NCBI GenBank assembly: GCA_025451425.1
Contig: JANWKK010000282.1
Coordinates: 1 to 25,609 of the forward strand
Reading direction: 5' to 3'
Source: Gemmatimonadaceae bacterium
GTDB taxonomy: Bacteria; Gemmatimonadota; Gemmatimonadetes; Gemmatimonadales; Gemmatimonadaceae
DNA length: 25,609 nt
The notes under the pieces were generated by a model. That model saw only the letters and a list, made by a program, of their open reading frames with translations, was not told where the DNA came from and searched no databases. Both the position numbers and the translations under genes were made by a program. Positions 14,158 to 21,124 of this stretch are shown in pieces. Each line of letters starts with the position of its first letter. Position 1 is the stretch's first letter.

Positions 14158-15456
14158 GTGAAGCGAGTTGGGTTTCGTGGTCGCCTCTTTACCATCCTCC
14201 TGTCGTTCGCGCTTATCCCGTCGATCGTGCTCGCATTGTCGGGCGGGATCACGAGCTATTGGGCATTGAAGCTCGTCGGGGCGCAGGCGGCCTGGGATAG
14301 TGTTGCCGCCTCCGGAAACCGAGCTCTTGGCGCCGCACGTACTGCGCCGCTCACCGCGGATCAGCGTAAGGCACTCACGCAGTTCGACAGCACACTGGGA
14401 GCGAATGCCCTACAGGCAACGAGAGCGAGTTACATCTACAAGACAGCAGCCGTCCGCGCACTCGCTGGCGCGCTCGTTTCCTTTCTCATCCTCGCGCTCT
14501 TGGCGTCGCGGGTCGCGGGGCATCTGAGCCGCAACATGAGCCGGCCATTACAGGAGCTCGTCGGTTGGACGGAGCGGATCGGTCGAGGCCAGCCGCTGCC
14601 GGAAGGGCCGCCGCGGCGTGGAGCGCCGGAGTTCGAGGTTCTGCGCCAGCGGATGCGCGACATGTCGCGCGAGCTGGAGCTTGGCCGCGCCCGCGCGATC
14701 GAAGCTGAGCGCGCCTCCACACTGAGAGAATCGGCTCGTCAAGTTGCCCACGAGCTCAAGAATCCACTTACGCCAATTCGCTTCGCGGTCGAGCGACTGC
14801 GGCGAGATCTGCCGACGCTGCCACCGGCGCTCGTGGAAACGGTCGAGGTATTGGACGTGGAGTCGCGGCGCCTCGAAGCGATGGCGCGGAGCTTCTCGCA
14901 GTTCGGCCGACTCCCCGAGGGACCGCAAGCTCCGATCGACGTCGGCGAGCTCGTGCGATACACGGCGCGCTCTACGGTGCCCACGGATATCTCGCTGAAT
15001 GTCGACGTCGACGACGCGACGCCGATGATTCACGGCCACCACGACGCGCTGGCGCGTGCGCTCTCAAACGTGATTCTGAACGCCGTCGACGCGTGTCGGA
15101 CCGTGCCCGCCGAGCGTATGGCGCAAATCACGGTGCGCGTGCGGCCATTCACAATCGAATGGAGCCACGAACGCAACGGCGCTCCTGTGAGTGGAAATGG
15201 GAATGGCACTCGGAAAGGAGTCGAAATCGCTGTCGCCGACAGCGGCTGCGGTATTCCAAAGGAGCAGCTCGGGCGCATCTGGGAGCCATATATAACTTCT
15301 AAACCCGGCGGCACAGGACTCGGCCTCGCGATCGCTCGGCAAACGGTACTCGCCCATCGGGGCTCGGTCGGCGCGGAGAGTCAGCCCGGTGTGGGTACAA
15401 CGATTCGATTTGTTCTTCCTGTCAACGAACGCAGTGTAGAGATCACCGATGCCTAG
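14158..15456 (+). CDS. NtrY-like membrane sensor histidine kinase
   Basis: This 432-residue inner-membrane kinase has TM1 (about 8-28), a short periplasmic loop of some 65 residues, TM2 (about 98-118), a HAMP-like linker (RPLQELVGWTERI) and a transmitter. The phospho-acceptor is His198 in RQVAHELKNPLTPIRFAVERL, the NtrY-type H-box. ATP-binding boxes follow: ALSNVILNAVDAC (N), VADSGCGIPKEQLGRIWEPYITSK (G1/F) and GGTGLGLAIARQTV (G2). GTG 14158 is chosen because AAGAGG lies five bases upstream; GTG 14152 overlaps that site. The gene ends inside the start of the next ORF (ATGCCTAG), and an NtrC-class regulator lies downstream, so the pair forms a two-component system. The signal is unknown. Confidence 0.9.
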   Translation: MKRVGFRGRLFTILLSFALIPSIVLALSGGITSYWALKLVGAQAAWDSVAASGNRALGAARTAPLTADQRKALTQFDSTLGANALQATRASYIYKTAAVRALAGALVSFLILALLASRVAGHLSRNMSRPLQELVGWTERIGRGQPLPEGPPRRGAPEFEVLRQRMRDMSRELELGRARAIEAERASTLRESARQVAHELKNPLTPIRFAVERLRRDLPTLPPALVETVEVLDVESRRLEAMARSFSQFGRLPEGPQAPIDVGELVRYTARSTVPTDISLNVDVDDATPMIHGHHDALARALSNVILNAVDACRTVPAERMAQITVRVRPFTIEWSHERNGAPVSGNGNGTRKGVEIAVADSGCGIPKEQLGRIWEPYITSKPGGTGLGLAIARQTVLAHRGSVGAESQPGVGTTIRFVLPVNERSVEITDA

Positions 15457-15736
15457 TCCCATTTTTGTTCCGATTGCGCTGTTCGGGATGGTCGCCGTCG
15501 TTTCGATCGGAGTTCCGATCGCGCGTGGTTTCGCGCGCCGTCTCGAGCGAAGCGCTCCGCCGAATGCGTAGCCCGATGTGCTCGCGCGGCTCGAGCGGAT
15601 GGAGCAGGCGATCGATTCAATCGCGGTCGAGGTCGAGCGGATTTCGGAGGGCCAGCGGTTCACGACGAAGTTGCTGGCGGAGCGGGGTGGAGAGCCCCGC
15701 CATTCCGTCGCTCCTTCGCGTGACGGTGGACGTTAG
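15449..15736 (+). pseudogene. Small membrane/coiled-coil protein interrupted by in-frame TAG (paralog 1)
   Basis: From ATG 15449 the frame encodes a 40-residue N-terminal part with one hydrophobic helix (IFVPIALFGMVAVVSIGVPI) and RGFARRLER, then meets TAG at 15569-15571. The same frame continues to TAG 15734-15736 with LARLERMEQAIDSIAVEVER and ISEGQRFTTKLLAER. This matches the next gene position by position (NRLERIEQAVEAVAIEVER, ISESQRYLTKLMAE). The stop therefore splits a homologue into its membrane half and its coiled-coil half. A single C-to-T change (CAG to TAG) would explain it. A GTG at 15578, six bases after the stop, could restart the second half (52 residues). A nonsense pseudogene, a recent split gene, or a sequencing error all fit. 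Confidence 0.72.
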
Positions 15737-15754
15737 GTTAACCAACCTCTGACT

Positions 15755-16111
15755 ATGCACCTAACGACCGAACCGCTGATGCTGATCATCCAAGGACCGC
15801 CACCGTTTCCGTTCCTTCCGGGTGAGATTGGGCCCTTCGTGGTCGAGGTGCTCAAAACAGTGTGCACCACGAGCGCGGTGATCGCCCTGGGCATTCCGAT
15901 CATCCGCGCGTTCACGCGCCGATTGATCGACCGACCGCCGGTCATGGCACCCATCCCGGCGGACGTACAGAATCGGCTCGAGCGCATCGAGCAAGCCGTC
16001 GAAGCGGTTGCAATCGAAGTCGAGCGCATCTCGGAGTCGCAGCGGTACCTAACGAAGCTGATGGCCGAACCGAAGGCATTGCCCGGTGCACGCGGCAGCG
16101 CCAATGCCTAG
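15755..16111 (+). CDS. Small single-pass membrane protein with coiled coil (paralog 2)
   Basis: This 118-residue protein has a Pro-rich N-terminus (GPPPFPFLPGEIG), one hydrophobic segment (about 36-54, VCTTSAVIALGIPI), a basic juxtamembrane stretch (RAFTRRLIDR), and a heptad-like helix (DVQNRLERIEQAVEAVAIEV, about 70-100). It has no catalytic motif, and I do not recognise a named family. It lies between the kinase and regulator genes and overlaps the regulator start (ATGCCTAG), so it is probably co-translated. It may be a membrane accessory to the two-component system. The start could instead be ATG 15779; neither start has a strong ribosome site. Confidence 0.72.
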   Translation: MHLTTEPLMLIIQGPPPFPFLPGEIGPFVVEVLKTVCTTSAVIALGIPIIRAFTRRLIDRPPVMAPIPADVQNRLERIEQAVEAVAIEVERISESQRYLTKLMAEPKALPGARGSANA

Positions 16112-17504
16112 CGTTCTCATCGTCGACGACGAGCCGAATATTCGACGCATGGTCGGCGCACTGCTCGGTGCCGAGGGATACGAGGTCCGGGACGCACAGG
16201 ATGGCGCGTCGGGGTTACAGCGCGCGATCGAGAGCGAGCCGGATGTACTTTTGCTCGACCTGATGATGCCCGGCGACCTGGACGGCATGGCGACGCTCGC
16301 GCAGATGCGCGAGAAGCTGCCGGATGTACCGGTGGTGATGATGAGCGGCCGCGCCGGACTCTCCGACGCCGTCCGCGCGACCAAGCTCGGTGCTTTCAAT
16401 TTTCTCGAGAAGCCGCTGAGTCCCGAGGGTGTCTTGCTCGCTCTCAGCTCGGCGCTGGAGCTGCGTCAGGTTCGACGCGAAGCGAAGTCGCTGCGTCGAG
16501 AATATGGCTTGAGCGGGGACATGATCGGCGACAGCCCGGCGATGATGCGCGTCCGAGAGTTGATTGCGCGCGTTGCGCCGACTGATTCACGAGTACTAAT
16601 CACCGGAGAATCGGGAACTGGCAAGGAGCTCGTCGCCGCCGCGATTCATGGTGCGAGTGCACGGCGCGATCGGCCATTCATTCGCGTGAACTGCGCCGCG
16701 ATTCCCCGCGATCTCGTCGAAAGTGAGATGTTCGGGCACGAGAAGGGATCGTTCACCGGCGCAACCGATCGACGCATCGGACGCTTCGAGTTGGCACACA
16801 CCGGTACGCTGTTACTTGACGAGGTGGGTGACCTGGGACCTGAAGCTCAGGCGAAGCTGCTCCGCGCGATCGAAGCGAAGGAGATCGAGCGGGTGGGTGG
16901 TGGTAAGCCGATCCGGATTGACGTCCGTATCGTCTCGGCGACGAACAAGGATCTCGGGCGCTGCGTACACGAGGGGACGTTCCGCGAAGATCTATTCTTT
17001 CGCCTGAACGTCATTCCCATTCCATTGCCGCCGCTGCGAGAACGGCCCAGTGACATTCCAGCGCTCGTGCGCCACTTCTCTGCCCTGCACCGAATGAGAA
17101 CGGGGCAAGCTCAGCCAAACTGGAGTGAGGACGCGATTGCGCTGCTGACACGTCATCGTTGGCCCGGGAATATTCGTGAGCTGGCGAACATTATCGAGCG
17201 GCTTGCGATTCTTCGTGCAGGCTTGCCGGTGGAGGCGGAGGACGTCTCGGCCGTACTGGCCATTGACGGCGACGCCCGACGCGGTGCGCCGCCGGCCACG
17301 CCGCTTCCAGATCCAGCGTCGCTCGATTCCTCGCTTAGCGAGACGCTTGACGAATACGAAAAGATGCTAATCACGCGGGCGCTCTCGATGGCGAGCGGCA
17401 ATGTGGCCGAAGCAGCTCGGCGGCTGAAGACGGATCGCCCTAATCTCTATCGAAGGATGCGCCGACTCGGTATCACTATGGGTGGTGAGTTCGCAACCGA
17501 TTGA
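16104..17504 (+). CDS. NtrC/NtrX-class sigma-54-dependent response regulator
   Basis: This 466-residue cytoplasmic activator has three parts. The receiver domain (1-120) contains acidic residues Asp8/Asp9, phospho-acceptor Asp52 in LLLDLMMP and Lys in FLEKPLS. The AAA+ domain has Walker A GESGTGKE, the sigma-54 contact loop GSFTGA (a GAFTGA variant), Walker B GTLLLDEVGDL, and an arginine-finger region FREDLFFRLNV. The Fis-type HTH ends in NVAEAARRLKTDRPNLYRRMRRLGI. It would be phosphorylated by the upstream kinase and activate sigma-54 promoters. ATG 16104 is preferred because MPSVLIVDDEP starts the domain exactly and couples to the preceding stop; a GTG at 16086 is less likely. Confidence 0.93.
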   Translation: MPSVLIVDDEPNIRRMVGALLGAEGYEVRDAQDGASGLQRAIESEPDVLLLDLMMPGDLDGMATLAQMREKLPDVPVVMMSGRAGLSDAVRATKLGAFNFLEKPLSPEGVLLALSSALELRQVRREAKSLRREYGLSGDMIGDSPAMMRVRELIARVAPTDSRVLITGESGTGKELVAAAIHGASARRDRPFIRVNCAAIPRDLVESEMFGHEKGSFTGATDRRIGRFELAHTGTLLLDEVGDLGPEAQAKLLRAIEAKEIERVGGGKPIRIDVRIVSATNKDLGRCVHEGTFREDLFFRLNVIPIPLPPLRERPSDIPALVRHFSALHRMRTGQAQPNWSEDAIALLTRHRWPGNIRELANIIERLAILRAGLPVEAEDVSAVLAIDGDARRGAPPATPLPDPASLDSSLSETLDEYEKMLITRALSMASGNVAEAARRLKTDRPNLYRRMRRLGITMGGEFATD

Positions 17505-17602
17505 CAGCGTCGTAGCGACACGGTCTGGCTGTGATCTGCGGTGGACAGCCGTCGAGCGAACAAAGAATTGACCGGGAGGCAACTCTTTCTCGGACTGATC
17601 GT

Positions 17603-17608
17603 TATAAT
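17603..17608 (+). promoter_or_regulatory. Consensus -10 hexamer TATAAT
   Basis: A perfect TATAAT lies about 65 bases before the start of the beta-helix/barrel gene, in an otherwise GC-rich gap. No good -35 sits 16-18 bases upstream; a TTGACC occurs at 17568 but is 29 bases away. Confidence 0.4.
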
Positions 17609-17671
17609 CGGGCGCGGGACGGGTACGCAGGGTGCCCAACGACGGGCGGACCCTCAATCGGTGGAGTAGCA

Positions 17672-19465
17672 ATGCGGATTTCTTTAGCGATCGCGGCGGC
17701 GATGCTGCCGGCGTGCATCGCGGTCGCTGCAGCCCAAGATCGCACCGGGGCCGACACGACATTTGGGCACCGCGGTCTACCAGCGGACGTGGCGCGCGAT
17801 GCCGCGGCGCTGTTCAACGCGAGTACCGGGCTTCGGCTTAGCGGCCCTCTAGAGATCGAGCGCGGTCGCGAGATCTTCGGGGACGTTGCGGTCCTCAACG
17901 GCCCGCTGACTATCGGAGGCCACGTCACCGGACGCGTGATCGCCCTGAATTCGGACGTCATTCTTCGTCCCTCCGCGCGAATCGACGGTGATTTGCTCGT
18001 GATCGGCGGTGACGTGGAGGGACGCGACGTCGCCGACATCGGTGGCGAGATCAGGATCTATCGCGAACCGCTCCGTTACCGACAGGACGGAGATCAGATC
18101 ATCGCCGAGCGAGACACGCTCGCTGACACAGGTGACCCGTGGTGGAGGCGTTGGGAGCATCGCCGAGCGGATCGGAGCTGGAGCAAGTTGCAGATCGCGT
18201 CGGCGGGCGCCTATAACCGGGTCGAGGGACTCCCAATCAATCTGGGTCCACAGATCAATCGCATAACGTCCTGGGGCAGCACTCGGCTCGATGCCTACGC
18301 AATTCTGCGCACTGGGAGCAGCTTTTCGTCGCATGAGGACGACGTCGGACACAACGTGCGCGGCGAGCTACGGTTTGGTCGACTCGAGGGCTTCGCGCTC
18401 GGCGGCCGATTGTTCAACGTCGTCGATGGCATCGAACCGTGGCAACTATCCGACTTGGAAGTCGGCCTGGCGTCGTTCCTCGGTCATCGGGACTACCGCG
18501 ACTATTTCCAGCGTCACGGAGCGACCGCGACCGCTTCGCTCTTTGCATGGCGAGGAGTGAGCCTAACGGGTGGCTTCGGTGATGAGCGCTGGCTGACACG
18601 CGACGCCCGCAATCCGTTCACGCTCTTTCGAAGCGAAGTCGATTGGCGGCCAAACCCCCCGGTCGACGAGGGGCGTCTGCACATCGCGACTGGCACATTC
18701 GTCGTCGATACGCGGAACGACGAGGACAACCCGTGGTCCGGTTGGCGCATCAGCGCCGATTGGGAGCGCGGCGTCGGCACGCTGGAGCGCGTGAACGTCA
18801 CCACGCTCCCTAACGCGCCACCAGACGTAAGTTGGACGACGCCGATTCCGACCACGTACTCGCGCGGATTCCTCGATTTGCGTCGATATAACCGTGTCTC
18901 GCCCGACGGCCAGTTGAATCTGCGTGCGCTGATCGGCGGTTGGCTGAGCGGTGATCCCCTCCCGATCGAACGTCGTGTTTCGGTCGATGGTCCGGGAGTA
19001 ATGCCTGGCTTTGGATTCCGCACCGAGCAAACGGGCGGGGGAGCGGATCTCGGCACGTGCAACGTTGGTCCGGTGTTTCCGGGTCAACCGGCGCTCTGCG
19101 ATCGCATCGCGTTGCTCCAGGCCGAATACCGCGGTGATTTGCACTTCGATATCAATCCCGATTGGGAGTCACACGATGATGCGGGCGTAAACGGCACTCG
19201 CGACGTCGCTCCACACGCACGCGCGCATCACTTCCGGAGCACCGGCAACTGGGTGCTCTTCCTCGATGCGGGCCGCGGCTGGTTGGTCGGTCCGCCGGAT
19301 GGAGCGCTCACCTACGCCAGTGGCAAGATACCGCCCTTGAGCTCATTCAGAACGGATATCGGTGGTGGTCTCGACTTTGGCGGCGTTGGTTTCTATATGG
19401 CGAAAGCATTGTCCTCGTCAGGCGAGCCGTTGCGATTATTCATACGTCTGAAACACCGGTTCTAA
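17672..19465 (+). CDS. Beta-helix (bactofilin-like) and outer-membrane barrel fusion protein
   Basis: The 597-residue protein starts with a signal peptide (MRISLAIAAAMLPACIAVAAA). Residues about 55-130 form a repetitive hydrophobic ladder (IFGDVAVLNGPLTIGG, HVTGRVIALNSDVIL, RIDGDLLVIGGDVEG) like polymer-forming bactofilin or adhesin beta-helices. From about 170 to the end are amphipathic strands (NRITSWGSTRLDAYA, HNVRGELRFGRLEGFALGGRL) ending in GGGLDFGGVGFYMAKALSS and a terminal Phe, as in Omp85/BamA-superfamily barrels. ATG 17672 is chosen because GGTGGAG is five bases upstream. An outer-membrane location is likely; the function is unknown. It may act in assembly or anchoring at the envelope. 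Confidence 0.72.
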   Translation: MRISLAIAAAMLPACIAVAAAQDRTGADTTFGHRGLPADVARDAAALFNASTGLRLSGPLEIERGREIFGDVAVLNGPLTIGGHVTGRVIALNSDVILRPSARIDGDLLVIGGDVEGRDVADIGGEIRIYREPLRYRQDGDQIIAERDTLADTGDPWWRRWEHRRADRSWSKLQIASAGAYNRVEGLPINLGPQINRITSWGSTRLDAYAILRTGSSFSSHEDDVGHNVRGELRFGRLEGFALGGRLFNVVDGIEPWQLSDLEVGLASFLGHRDYRDYFQRHGATATASLFAWRGVSLTGGFGDERWLTRDARNPFTLFRSEVDWRPNPPVDEGRLHIATGTFVVDTRNDEDNPWSGWRISADWERGVGTLERVNVTTLPNAPPDVSWTTPIPTTYSRGFLDLRRYNRVSPDGQLNLRALIGGWLSGDPLPIERRVSVDGPGVMPGFGFRTEQTGGGADLGTCNVGPVFPGQPALCDRIALLQAEYRGDLHFDINPDWESHDDAGVNGTRDVAPHARAHHFRSTGNWVLFLDAGRGWLVGPPDGALTYASGKIPPLSSFRTDIGGGLDFGGVGFYMAKALSSSGEPLRLFIRLKHRF

Positions 19466-19477
19466 CTCTTCTCGGCA

Positions 19478-20131
19478 TTGTCGACTCGCTCACTGATTGC
19501 GCTTGGCTTCATTCTGATCGCCGCACCATTCCACGCGGGGCGGACTCAGAGTCCCGTGCAGCTGGACATCATCGTTCCAGCGGGCACGTTTGCCGCCACG
19601 CAATCGCCGAGCATCGTTGGTAAGAATCTTCTGGCCGATCCGACGACGCGTGAGTTATTGCGCAATGGATTTCCGACGAAGATCCACTATAAAGTGGAGC
19701 TGTGGCGCGAAACGGGACTGTTCAACAACATCGAAGGCTCGATGGAGTGGGAGGTCCTCGTGCAGTATGATCCCGCGTCGCGGGTCTATCGCGCGGTGCG
19801 CCGCAATGGAAACTCGCTCGAGGATTTCGGCGGCTATGCGACACTCGCGTCTGCCGAGGAGCCGCTGAGCCGTCCGTATCGCGTACCGCTCCGACCGCGC
19901 GCCGAGGGCGGCCGCTATTACTACAATGTGTTCCTCGACATCTCGACGCTGGACGTGAGCGACCTCGACGAACTGCAGCGCTGGTTGCATGGTGAGTTTC
20001 AGCCTGCGGTCCGCGGCAAGACGAATGCGCTGAGCGCGCTGAAGAACGGCATGGGCACGCTACTTTCTCGGCTGTTAGGCGGAGAGAGAAGGCACTACGA
20101 GCAGAGATCGGAGACGTTCACCGCTGGGTAG
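19478..20131 (+). CDS. Secreted DUF4390-like protein
   Basis: This 217-residue protein has a signal peptide (SLIALGFILIAAPFHAGRTQ). The mature part reads like the DUF4390 pattern: TRELLRNGFPTKIHYKVELWRE, an MEWEVLVQYDPASRVYRAV strand pair, EDFGGYATLASAEEPLSRP, and NVFLDISTLDVSDLDELQRWL. In other proteobacterial genomes DUF4390 genes sit beside ntrYX, as here, which supports the call. The start is TTG 19478, 12 bp after the barrel gene, with no clear ribosome site; the signal peptide fits this start. Both proteins would be exported, so they may act together. The biochemical role is unknown. Confidence 0.55.
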   Translation: MSTRSLIALGFILIAAPFHAGRTQSPVQLDIIVPAGTFAATQSPSIVGKNLLADPTTRELLRNGFPTKIHYKVELWRETGLFNNIEGSMEWEVLVQYDPASRVYRAVRRNGNSLEDFGGYATLASAEEPLSRPYRVPLRPRAEGGRYYYNVFLDISTLDVSDLDELQRWLHGEFQPAVRGKTNALSALKNGMGTLLSRLLGGERRHYEQRSETFTAG

Positions 20132-20167
20132 AGGGTAGTAACCGTCAACCCTCCCCGCCCTCTACCC
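20126..20167. terminator. Possible convergent terminator hairpin
   Basis: The arms GGGTAGAGGG (20126-20135) and CCCTCTACCC (20158-20167) are separated by 22 bases and lie between two convergent genes. There is no T-run. The pyrimidine-rich CCCTC/CTACC runs could also be a degenerate repeat. This is weak. Confidence 0.3.
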
Positions 20168-20189
20168 GCTACCCTCCACTCTCAACCGG

Positions 20190-20825
20190 CTAATGTCGCG
20201 GGCCGTGCCCGGTGTAGTGGGCGTGACCGAGGGTGGCCGAGACCTGAGCTGCGGCGAGACCTCGGTGTTCGAGGAGCTCGATCTGATGCAGCACCTCGTC
20301 GCCGTAGAACGTCTTGATGTAACGCGCCTGCGTCGGTGTAAGTCGGCGAACGGCCCAGCTCAGATGCACGAAGTGCGGCTCAACCGGGTGCGTGAGCGGA
20401 TGCATCCCGATCTCTTCCGGCAGACGATTGCCTTTCCGCGTGTTGCATGGGCTGCACGCGGTGACGACGTTATTCCAGTCGTTCGTGCCGCCGCGCGAGA
20501 GCGGAATGAGGTGGTCGCGCGTGAGAGCCTCGCGAATCTTGAGCTCCGTGGCATGGCGGCCGCAGTACTGACAGCGATAGCGATCGCGCGCAAACAGAAA
20601 GGTGTTCGTCACCTGACGTCGGAAACGCCGCGGCACGTGGATGAACTTCGTGAGGCGGATAACCGCGGGTCGTGGCATCGTCAGGCGCTCGGAGCGGACT
20701 ACCTTGTCTTGATCCGCTTCGACAATTTCCGCCTTGCCATCGATCACGAGGCGAAGAGCTCTTCGCATCGGGACCATGGTGAGAGGCTCGAACGACGCAT
20801 TCAGAGCCAAACAGCCAACGACCAC
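20190..20825 (-). CDS. HNH endonuclease family protein
   Basis: The 211-residue product belongs to a widespread bacterial HNH family that begins with a short conserved domain (CLALNASFEPLTMVPMRRALRLVIDGKAEIVE) and ends with the nuclease. The HNH core shows CQYCG, RDHLIPLSRGGTNDWNNVV and CSPCNTRKGNR, giving a Cys4 zinc site plus the catalytic His in DHLIP. The cellular role of this family is not established; DNA repair or processing has been assumed. GTG 20825 is preferred because it gives the conserved N-terminus and has GGAGG six bases upstream; a longer frame to 20933 adds a non-conserved N-terminus. Confidence 0.88.
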   Translation of the reverse strand: MVVGCLALNASFEPLTMVPMRRALRLVIDGKAEIVEADQDKVVRSERLTMPRPAVIRLTKFIHVPRRFRRQVTNTFLFARDRYRCQYCGRHATELKIREALTRDHLIPLSRGGTNDWNNVVTACSPCNTRKGNRLPEEIGMHPLTHPVEPHFVHLSWAVRRLTPTQARYIKTFYGDEVLHQIELLEHRGLAAAQVSATLGHAHYTGHGPRH

Positions 20826-20831
20826 GCAAAA

Positions 20832-20836
20832 CCTCC
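20832..20836 (-). promoter_or_regulatory. Ribosome site fixing the HNH start
   Basis: A perfect GGAGG on the minus strand, six bases before GTG 20825, decides between this start and a start 36 codons earlier. Confidence 0.7.
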
Positions 20837-20938
20837 GTGAGCTCTCGTGCGCGTGACACTCGACCGCTTGCTCGCTTTCGCGTTGAAAGCAGTCCAATTG
20901 AAGTCGCGCGCCGCTAGGATCGCGCTCCGCCAATTAGG

Positions 20939-21124
20939 GTGGTGGACGGCTCGAAAAAGCACACTTCGTCGCTCCTTCCAGACGACGAACGGACGCGACG
21001 GAAGCTACGAGTACTTCGGAAGGTATTCGCAGGCAAAATGGTGGACAAGGCGCACTCGGCCAAATTAGCCTGCTCTACGAAAGCAGATGCCGGGCCCACA
21101 AACCGCCCGACGAGCGCGGTTTAG
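20939..21124 (+). CDS. Doubtful 61-codon ORF
   Basis: A Lys/Arg-rich frame from GTG 20939 (SKKHTSSLLPDDERTRRKLR, then VFAGKMVDKAHSAKLACSTK) fills the gap upstream of the HNH gene and ends four bases into the convergent amidohydrolase stop. It has no clear ribosome site and no recognised motif. The rest of the gap 20826-21120 shows nothing else to me. It is listed only so the gap is described. Confidence 0.2.
   Translation: MVDGSKKHTSSLLPDDERTRRKLRVLRKVFAGKMVDKAHSAKLACSTKADAGPTNRPTSAV

Noticed and set aside
15465..15752. 95-codon frame overlapping the amber-interrupted paralog
   Set aside because: It is an Arg/Ser-rich off-frame reading. The homology to the neighbouring gene is only in the frame starting at 15449.
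17568..17608. TTGACC plus TATAAT as a full sigma-70 promoter
   Set aside because: The two hexamers are 29 bases apart, too far for a normal promoter, so only the -10 hexamer is listed.
17531..17671. Upstream start of the beta-helix/barrel protein
   Set aside because: The ATG at 17672 has a good ribosome site and begins an obvious signal peptide. The upstream stretch includes a TATAAT promoter-like element.
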